A stretch of 64,000 nucleotides of DNA, taken from Mermis nigrescens (taxonomy: Eukaryota > Nematoda > Enoplea > Mermithida > Mermithidae). The translations under genes and the position numbers were made by a program. Of the stretch, positions 55,235-64,000 are shown one piece after another. Below the pieces are notes generated by a model. That model did not search any database, was not told the origin of the DNA, and worked only from the letters and a program-made list of their open reading frames with translations. The stretch is taken from the NCBI GenBank assembly GCA_036768485.1, contig JAVLUZ010000154.1:46423786-46487785 (forward strand). The letters are read 5' to 3'. Every line of letters begins with the position of its first letter. Positions within the stretch are counted from its first letter, which is position 1.

Positions 55235-58200
55235 TACACTACTTTTAATTAGCGTGATTTCAGTACATCAGTCAGTAAACACAATCAGTAACATGCCACA
55301 ATAATGACAACAGTCCAAGAACGCGGAAAACAATATTGTTCTTAACATCAGCATTATCCTTTTTAAACAAGACAACCTTATTGACACCATCCATTTTCAA
55401 ATTAAAACTGCATTAAGTTATTTCTTCTTAATGTGCAGTTCACTTATAATCAAGCACAAAAATTTAACCAACGAATTCACATTGCAAATCCTCACTCAAT
55501 CAATACACAAGCACAATGTGTTGTGACTTTTGAAATTGAAAACACCCAATTTTCAATTTTCAAATTGAAAATTGGATCAATTTTCAAATTGAAAATTGGG
55601 TCAATTTTCAAATTGAAAATTGGGTGTTTGAATTCGCGATGAAGAAAATAATCAAAAGATAGTCACTTGGTTTATTTAAGCCGAGTAATAAAATAACGAC
55701 CGTCCACCAATTCCAAACTAAACGCAACTAATCTGATCACTATGAAAAAGTTTTGAAAAATGAGCTTGCTAAGCGAGAGTTGTAAACCAAGAGAAACTTA
55801 AAGTTAAAACCTACCATTAAATTATGAGAGAATTATAAAAGATTTTAAACTTCAAGAAAACGGAAAAGGCGGGATGTTGGTAAATTAGAAGGCAAAGATT
55901 TTCGGCAAAAATTCAAAAACTTCACGCAAATATCAAATGTAAGGAACACTAACGCTTTGATTTGGTAGTAAAATAAATTTGTAGTATAGACTACATATTA
56001 ACAACAAATGAATAGTGCAAACTTTACACAACTACTAGGTGTAGAGAATACTAACAGTTTACGGCTTATTAATGTACATGATTACAATAAAGCTGCATAT
56101 CTTTGTCGACTTCTGTGCACAGTAGTGTGATTGCTGGTTCATTTTAAACCACTTTTGCAGGCAATTTACATCAATTAAACGATAGCTCTCCATGTGCAAG
56201 ATTTTGTGAAACATATTATAAACACGGCTAAGAAAGATTTAACTTTAATGCAACCCATTTAAGACAAAATTACATCTCTTCAATGATCTAAGGACACTTG
56301 AACATAATTTTTAAATCACTTTAGATTACTTTTGAGGGTAAACAAACTCACTTAATTGATGTCTCACATATGAATCCTTGAAAATTTCTTGACTTCAGTT
56401 ACAAAGTCTCTGCAAGTCTATCGAATTAGGGTTAACACGTAACGTAAACTTTACACAAACTCATAGCGTAAAGAATATTTTAGTCGGATTCGTAATTTTG
56501 ATATTGCTCCGATATTTCTTTCAACATTTATGGAAAAATGAGTCTCCATAATGTTTTAAAGACAATAAACATTAGGTTTAAACCACTTTGCAATACTGCT
56601 GAGTGTAAGCAAGCGCGCCCAATTGACGTATATATTTCATTCCCTGTAAATTTTTATATCTCAGGAAAAATTTCGATTTTTGCAATGCTCTAGAACAAAG
56701 GCTAACATGCAGTGTAAAAAATTACTCGGATATTATGATCAACATTCATGAAAAAATTATGTCTCTACAATGGTCTGAGGACATATAAACAATGAATGTA
56801 AACTACTTTACATCACTGTTGGATGTAAACAAACGCGCCTACGTGACGTCTCACATTTGATCCTTTGAAAACTTCTAGGCTCCAAGAAAAAATTAGGTTT
56901 CAGGAATGCTCAAAAACGAAGATAAATATATATGTAGTGTAAACTTCATGTAAACACCTAGTGTAAAGAAGATTTTAGTCAGATTCGTAATTTTGATATT
57001 GTTCCGATATTACGATTAATATTTATGAAAAAATTAAGTCTTCATAATGTTCTATGGGCAAACTAACAATTGGTGTAAACTACTTTACAACACCGTAGAG
57101 TGTAAACATATGCGCCAGACTGGCATATCAAATTTGATTCCTGGTCCATTTCTAGACTTGATAAACGTGTCCCTGACTCGTAACCGGAGAAGCAGGCAGA
57201 AAAAACAAGACAGAAACGCATTTAAAACTCCAAATTTTTGACTTTACACTCGCTAAATATTAATGTATAGACAATTTGCTTTGACATGCACCCGATATAA
57301 AGCACTTTATTTTTATTCTATTAGACTTATCCCGACTTCTGGACGGAGAAAGTGGCGAACAAAAAACGCAACAAAAACGTATTTTCCACCATTTAGAACA
57401 CTGTAAACTTTAAAATTCCGTACCGAACTCCCCATTGAGTTTAAAGAAATTCGGTTTGGTACAATTTGTAGCTTTTAAATCGTAGTACATTCCTGTGTGC
57501 CAAAATTCTGTTGCAAAAATTATTTGGCATGATTTATCAATCAAACTTCGGAAAAAACGTGTTTTTAAGCCCATTTTTTACCTCTGATTTCGAACTTTAC
57601 ACCCCCATAAATAACTCAATTTTGCGTTTTTTTAAATGCGGTTTGCTGCGATGTTTAGCCCCTGTGAGGCACTTTATTAATGCTGTCTTCGATTTGCACT
57701 GACTCATAAGCGGAAAAATTTGGCAGAGAAATCTTAGTTAAAATCCATTTTTTTACACCATCCACTAGAGTGTAAACTTTACACCCCAGGATCTAACTCA
57801 CCATAGAGCATAGAAGATTTTGCTTATATGCAGAATGTAGCCCTTAATCCGCTCTACATTTCTGTCAGAAAACATTTTAAAAACCTCATAACCGGAGTTT
57901 GTATCGGACATAGGAAGGTTGAAAACTCGACCAAAAAGTGCTTTTTCACCCCAGATTTTCGCACTCTTTACACTGCCGTTCGATAAATAATGCGAATTTC
58001 AAAAAACAAAAAAGTGTCATCTGTAGAATTCATCCCTCTATTATCCTATTCTGTTCAATCCTTCGAGTCATCAATACTCAGTTGTCCACATGCCGCAGTA
58101 AAAAGGTCCCAAAATTTGTCCTATGTTATAACATTACACAAAAACTTTACACCTTCTTTACACAGTCAATTTTGAGTTTCAAGAAAAACAAAAAAACACG

Positions 58201-58338
58201 GGCAGCAAATTTTTTTATTATCTTTCTTTTAAAAAAAACCGCACCTTCCAGAAGTGTCCTGTTATAGCTGTAGGGGGGTGCCCAGGTGTTGGGGGTACCC
58301 AAGTATATTATAGGTACGCGCTAACGCGCTACCTATGA
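54473..58338. mobile_element. R1 composite element, copy v, 3.87 kb, nearly full
   Basis: The inverted counterpart of copy iii: foldback module 54473-55234, linker 55235-55410, palindrome block 55545-55630, Penelope-like tail 55755-55885 (inverted), TTTACAC array about 55990-58180, hairpin end 58310-58338 (AGGTACGCGCTAACGCGC). Most stretches match copy iii almost base for base. Its outer edges abut the 4-kb element on the left and the outer palindrome arm on the right. Confidence 0.7.
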
Positions 58339-58640
58339 TGTAGGTCACACTCATAAACTGCCCTATCCATTCGCGCATGTGTCTAAAAATAGCTTTCAAC
58401 GGTCTCGATTTTCGTTTTTCGTTTCGCATTTCGAAAATAGAAAATAGAGAAATAAACACGACGCGTGCGTTTATCGTGATACCGATATATTGCTCTGTGG
58501 TATTAACGCAACGGCGGATTTTCTATTTTCTATCGTTAAAAGTATTGGCCAAATAGGATGAACTACCGGTACACGCACAATACATCGACCTAAGCATCTA
58601 TACCTCGATCTAAGCGGGAGCGACCTCGACTTAAGCAGCC
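58339..58640. repeat. right arm of the outer inverted repeat (empty-site arm)
   Basis: Matches 49871-50447 in reverse complement without the R3 insertion. Includes 'aaataaacacgacgcgtgcg', the undisturbed target. Confidence 0.75.
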
Positions 58641-59064
58641 GAAATCACCTTCTCAGATACACTAAGCCTAAGCCTAAGCGTCAATTAAGCAGAAACTTGA
58701 ATTTTTACATATCATATCAAGTAAAATGACAGAAAAAAGCATGCAAAAAATGTTTTTTTTTTCAAATTTAAAAATTTTAAAACAAAATTTTTTTCCGCGC
58801 AATAAAAGTCATTTTTTCGTAATAAGCGACCTTGAAAATGTCAGTTCAATATGTTTTCAGCCCAAATTCGGAACATTTTCGGTAAACTGTCAGATACCCC
58901 ACTTTAATGTAGCTTTATCGGGAGTAACTTGTTCAATCGTTTTTGCTCACGCCACAGACGTTTCCTGATGTCCTACTTTTTGAAACATTTCAGATCCACA
59001 TTTATATTCTCGCTTACATTGCCTGCCATCTGAGTGCATTTATGACAAAACAAAGTACCGTAAC

Positions 59065-59332
59065 CATACGTGGGCAGCAAGAAAATTCTGGGGGTGCAAG
59101 ATTTTTTTGAAGGTCAAAAAATGGCCTTAAAAATGGTGGTATGGCGATAAAAACACCATTTTTCGACGTTTCTCATCAAGCACTATCCATTGGCATCAAA
59201 AAATTGCGAAAAAAACGAAAAAAATTTTCAAAAATTGAATTCTGGGGGGGGGGGGGTATTTTTGATTTCTGGGGGGGTATTTTGGTTTCTGGGGGAGTGC
59301 TTACCCCCGAACTCCCCCCACGCCCAGGTGTG
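59065..59332. mobile_element. R3 MITE, hAT type, copy 5
   Basis: CATACGTGGGCAGC to CGCCCAGGTGTG, with a perfect 8-bp duplication ACCGTAAC (59057-59064 and 59333-59340). Closest to copy 3 at 46709. Confidence 0.85.
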
Positions 59333-59562
59333 ACCGTAACTCTATCTTCACCAATATTGGTCCGTTTTCCATAAAATTTTTTTCCGCACTTTCTTTTTGC
59401 ATGTCCTCCTCATTTCAACCAATGTCGTCCCTTCCCACATACATCTGCAAGTTTTCCGTTCACACCATAAAAAATAGTTTAGCCGTTTCGTGTACTATGT
59501 AGTACTTCGATCAAGGATCTAAAAAGATAGGTAGGTTCCTACCTACATAACTAATTTTACTC

Positions 59563-60853
59563 ATCATAGGTAGCGTTAGCGCGTACCTATAATATACTTA
59601 ACCTTCTTTTTTCTTAAATGTTTATCACAGCGAGGTGCGAATTTTATGTCCACCCCTACAGCTATAACGGGAAACTTCTTTATTGTGCGGTTCTTTTAAA
59701 AGATCGATAATAAAAAAATTCGCTGCTGGTGATTTTTTTGTTTTTGTTTTATTTTTTATTTTGATACCCGATGTGTAAAGAGCGTGTAAAGTTTTACTGT
59801 AACGTTTAAAATATACTTTTTGAATTTTAGTCGGTTCCCAAAATTTTCCTAAATCAAATTTTGCAATCTATTCGGTCTAAGTTTTTAATATGTAGACAAT
59901 TTACTAAGCTCAAAAGCATTTTTTTTGTTTATTGAAAAGTGACTTATTCCCGGAGGGGCAGTGTTACGAGTGTGAAGAAACCGAGGGTGAAAAACACATT
60001 TTGGCCAGGTTTTTGTCTGCCAACAACTCCGGCCATGATCCCGAAAAATTTTTAGCAGAAATGTAATACGGCCAAAGGGCTACTTTCAGCTTTTTAGCAA
60101 ACTTCTGAATACTCAATACGGACTTAAATCTAAGGGTTCAAATTTTACACTTTAGTGGATGAGAAAAAGATAAATTTTGTCTCGAATTTCGTTGTCAACT
60201 TTTCCACTTAGGCTGGGCTAATTTTAATAAAATAAAAATGCAATACCTTTTAAGGGCTACGCGTCGCAGCAAAGTGCGTTTAAAAAACGCAATAATGGGT
60301 TATTTATGCGGATTAATGTTCGAAATCGGGGCTGTAAAGTTTGCTGAAAAACACGTTTTTTCTTATTTTTGATTGGTAAATATCTCAAACATTTTGCGGA
60401 CGTACTGAAATATAAATTCTACAAACTGGTCTGAACCGAATTTCTTTAAACTCAATGGCGAATAAGGTTCAGATTTTTAAAAGTTTACAATGTGGCGTGT
60501 GGTGGAAAATGCATTTTTGTCCGTTTTTTATTCGCTACGTCCTCCGTTTAGAAGTCAGGATAAGTCGAATAGAATAAAAATAAAGCACTTTATAAGGGGT
60601 AAATTGTAAATTATAGCGAATCGAATTAATTAAATTAATTAACAAATTAAATTACAGCAAATTGCTTTTATTGACTTTAATATTTAGCTTCTTTGGGAGG
60701 CTTAAAGTAAAAAAATTGGGTGTGTCAAACGTGTGTCTTTCTTGTTTTTTTCTGTCAACTTCTCCGGTTATGAGTCTAGAATAAAATAATTAAGAATCTG
60801 ACTGTTAGTTTTCTATACACACAGTAGTTGATAAAGTTTGGGCTATTTATATA
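59563..60853. mobile_element. R1 element, copy vi (hairpin end and array)
   Basis: Starts ATCATAGGTAGCGTTAGCGC (hairpin, 59563-59590), then the array with 'gtgtaaagagcgtgtaaagttt' and related units. It is interrupted by a foldback module at 60854. Confidence 0.6.
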
Positions 60854-63310
60854 CTAGCAAAGAAAAAATGCTCCGATGGAACAAAAAAGATGAATATACT
60901 TGGAATTGTGGATTATTAAGGATGTAAAAGGAGGGGACTAGGAATAATCTACCTAAAGTCGCAAAATCTGCTAAAAATCACACTTTCTCTAAGCAACGCA
61001 AAAAATCGAAGTATATTCTGCGGCCAACAGATTAAAATAAATATTTAACCATAAAATGATTGAAAAAGCAGCACATTAGCTACGCAATAGCTATGGGAAA
61101 TGATGTTGAGTAAACTAACTGTCTTTCTAAGCCAATTGAATGAATGGTTTAAAACAGTAGGAAACACTTAAGTTGACTTGAAACAGACTAGATGTAGGTA
61201 CACTAGCATGCCCTTAAGGATTGTGTGCACTAATCAATCGGCCGCTGCTTTGCTTGCTTTAATGCTCAGAACAAAATAAAACAACTTTAAATACAATACC
61301 ACTTAATTTTCTATAGATCAGGATACGAAGCTAGTCAGCGTTGCTACTTGCCATTAACTTAAAAAATAAACATTACAGATTTCGTTTATACACTCTTATC
61401 TGAAACTTTGAACATTATTTAAAAAAGACACTTTTTAGAGGCTGCAGAATATACTTCGATTTTTTGCGTTGCTTAGAGAAAGTGTGATTTTTAGCAGATT
61501 TTGCGACTTTAGGTAGATTATTCCTAGTCCCCTCCTTTTACATCCTTAATAATCCACAATTCCAAGTATATTCATCTTTTTTGTTCCATCGGAGCATTTT
61601 TCTTTGCTAGTACCCCACTTTTAATTAACATGATTTCAGTGCATCAGTCAGCAAACACATACAGTAACATACCACAATAATGACAGCAGTCCAAGAACGC
61701 GGAAAACAATATTGTTCTTAACATAAATTAATTGCCTCTAAATTTAAAAAATGTTGTTTTAAAAAAGAGACTCCCTAGATTTTATAACCGTCTACCTTTT
61801 GAAATCAATCAGACTGCATAGAATTTAAAACTGAGTTAGATATGCTCTTGATTGTCGGAAGTATAAAGTTTACTATTTTTTATTAGCTATAGTAAATATA
61901 TGTTACATTCTAAACAGTCCTGTAAGTTATAGAGGTCGTTCCACATTTAAATTAACTTGGAAACGACATATAACGTACCTACGGGACTTACTTAAGTACC
62001 TGGCTACACTTAGCGCTGGTCAAGTTGCTAGGGCGAAACGCCGGACTCAACCACACGACCCTCAATAACTACGGTCTCAAACTCCTCGGACCTAAATTCG
62101 TCCGTACCTACGGAGCTATTGGCAGCTATGCCCTAAAAACCTAACGCAGTAGTAATTAAGTAGCCCCGGAATTTTGCCCTAGGTCAGTTGACCTATTTTG
62201 GACCAAAATAATAATTAACGCAAAAAGCTTTTTTAAGTTGTTTTCGCCATAGAATACCTATGGCGAAAAACTATTTCTTTTCTGGTTCCTAAGAGCACAA
62301 TGAACAGTGAAAACAACAAAAAAGAGCTCTAAACCAGCCAGTCATCTTACATAAAAATTATGAAATAATTTTTATGATTTTTAAATTGAAATTTGGGTGT
62401 TTGAATTTGCGATAAAGAAAATAATCAAAAGACAGTCACTTGGATTATTTAAGCCGAGTAATAAAATAAGGGCCGTCCACCAATTCCGAACTAAACGCGA
62501 TTGATCAACAAATGAATTGTGCAAACTTTACAAAACTACTAAGTGTAGAGAATACTAATAGTCAGATTCTCAATTCTGATTTTACGTGGAAGAAAAACTA
62601 GAATTTTACTTTATTTTTATCCTATTCGACCTCGCCCGACTTCTGAACAGAGAAAGTGGCGAACAAAAAAATGTACAAACACGTATTTTCCACTGTCCAC
62701 CACATTGTAAACTTTAAAAATCTGAACCTAACGCCCATTGAATGTAAATAATTTCGGTTCGGGCCAGTTTGTTGCCCTTTGATTGTAGTAGGTTTGTATG
62801 TGCCAAACTTATGTTCCGCAAAATATTTGATATGATTTATCAATCAAAATACGAAAAAACCTGTTTTTTTTCGCCCATTTTACACCTCAGATTTCGAACT
62901 TTACACCCCATAAACAACTCAATATAACGTTTTTTAGAACGCGGCTCGCTTCGACGTGTAGCCATTAGAAGTTACTTTATTTCTATTTTATTTAATTAAC
63001 CCCAACTTTTGGCACAGAAATCTTGGACAAAATCTGTTTTTTTTACTCATCCACTAGAGAGTAAAGTTCAAAGCCCTGGTACTAACTGCGTATTGATTGT
63101 AGAAAAGTTTGCTGGTAAGCACAAGATAGCCCTTGATCCGAAGTACATTTCTGTCAGAAAAAATTTCCTAAAACTATAACTGGAGTTGTTGGCAGACATA
63201 AACATGTCGAAAACTCGGTTAAAATGTGTCTTTTCGCACCCAGATTTTCGCACTCTTTACACTCCCATTCGAGAACTGAGGCGAAATTCAAAAAACGAAA
63301 AAGTGTTATC
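60854..63310. mobile_element. R1 element, copy vii (foldback, linker, partial array)
   Basis: Foldback module 60854-61610, linker 61611-61730 ('acttttaattaacatgatttcag' to 'caatattgttcttaacat'), a foreign GC-richer block at about 61970-62220, then array sequence about 62370-63310 in the same orientation as copy v. The hairpin end is not reached. Confidence 0.5.
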
Positions 63311-63393
63311 TGCAGAACCTAAATAGATATATGAGTCAAATGAAGTACATGGTTTTGCCAAAAGAATTTGAAAAAATGAAAAAAGTCAGCATT

Positions 63394-63475
63394 CAGAAGA
63401 TTCGAACCCATCATTCTTTGTTTAATACCGCATCCGAGAACGGAGTTGTCAATCACTGCGCCAACTCGACATATC
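63394..63475 (-). other. tRNA-like sequence, probably a degenerate tRNA or SINE head
   Basis: On the minus strand, 'gagttggcgcagtgattg' fits a Pol III A box and 'gggttcgaatc' fits a B box, followed by a T6 run just downstream. The acceptor and T stems pair poorly, so a functional tRNA is unlikely. Confidence 0.3.
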
Positions 63476-63689
63476 AGCAGATTTCAGCTTGATTATCCTA
63501 TTTTGAAAGATATTCATCATTCTACTGAAGTTTAAGAATAGTGCATTTATGATGATAAAAATAATTATTTATTTAAGACGAGTCAAAAACCTCTGAAATA
63601 CGAAAAATCTGATCAAAAATATGCAATACGGAGTTATCTATCGGCATTAGAAAATAGATGTAGGTATAATTCAAAGTTCACCTCTTTTA

Positions 63690-64000
63690 CCTCAACAAAC
63701 ACTGGCTGTAGAAAAGTTTAAAGGTCAGATTCGTTATTCTGACCTTACGGAGAACATTTAAAAAAATTCATCATCCACGACGCTCTGGGCGCAAAAATGC
63801 TTCTCGGTGTAAACTTTACACTTGTGCTAATACCGCAATATTGGGTGTATAAAAGAAAATAAACTGTGATCTGTAACGCTAAGGTCAGGGCACCTTTTAA
63901 GCATAATTAGCATGTTCCGCCTACTTAGCGGAGTAGTTGAAGAGATATCGTTTTTCGTCTCGAACCCTTTACACTAAAACGATCACAGATCAAGAAATAT
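63690..64000. repeat. R1-type array unit, second subtype, running off the window
   Basis: Reverse complement of the units in copy iv: 'cttctcggtgtaaactttac', 'tgttccgcctacttagcgg' and 'ttttcgtctcgaaccctttac' have direct counterparts at about 37690-38110. Confidence 0.65.

Noticed and set aside
55433..55642. 69-codon frame with repeated SIFKLKIG
   Set aside because: A translation of the palindromic AATTTTCAATTTGAAAATT microsatellite.

Overview
This is eukaryotic, AT-rich, intron-bearing DNA. It has few host genes and a dense layer of mobile and repetitive DNA. The best clue to the organism is a cluster of secreted transthyretin-like (TTL) genes, a family known mainly from nematodes, so a repeat-rich nematode genome is the most likely source. 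This rests on one protein family and is not proof. A run of exactly 100 N (24869-24968) is an assembly gap, and several reading frames are broken by single-base indels.

Host genes: all TTL loci lie on the + strand. They are a broken two-exon gene at 6698-8586, an isolated exon 2 with stops at 34376-34653, an intact two-exon gene at 36994-40208, an isolated first exon at 42096-42270, and an intact two-exon gene at 45052-47425. Where both exons are found, exon 1 carries a signal peptide and the first strand ending near DQDG. A phase-1 intron follows, and exon 2 carries the DP(Y)L..TTC and FGKIDL motifs. The introns have grown by transposon insertion. The lone first exon could share exon 2 with the next gene.

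Mobile DNA, left to right: copies of a composite element (here R1) at 1.0-3.5 and 4.0-6.6 kb; dispersed ~300-bp repeats (R2) and a hAT-type MITE (R3) at 9-11 kb; a large inverted repeat (R4, 11.5-14.8 kb) split by a solo LTR with a TGTT duplication; GC-skewed TTCGCCCC repeats at 15.4-17.5 kb; a Polinton/Maverick-type element at 18251-32133 with ~0.6-kb terminal inverted repeats, AG ends and a perfect 6-bp duplication (CATATC), holding decayed genes, a nested second Polinton fragment and an R1 copy; a hAT-type element at 32236-33328 with an 8-bp duplication; R1 in a TTL intron (37.3-39.4 kb); further R3 copies at 40.9, 46.7, 50.1 and 59.1 kb; a decayed Penelope-like retroelement just behind the last TTL gene (47.48-48.96 kb); and a nested palindromic complex at 49.9-58.6 kb, followed by more R1 to the end.

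The most striking pattern is R1. It is a ~3.9-kb unit whose fullest copies share one order: a GGTAGCGCG hairpin at one end, a degenerate ~260-285-bp tandem array studded with TTTACAC/GTGTAAA palindromes, a stretch resembling a Penelope-like 3' tail, an AATTTTCAATTTGAAAATT palindrome block, a constant linker, and a ~760-bp foldback module with 171-bp inverted arms ending CTAGCAAAG. I could find no coding capacity in it. All calls come from reading the sequence, without database searches.
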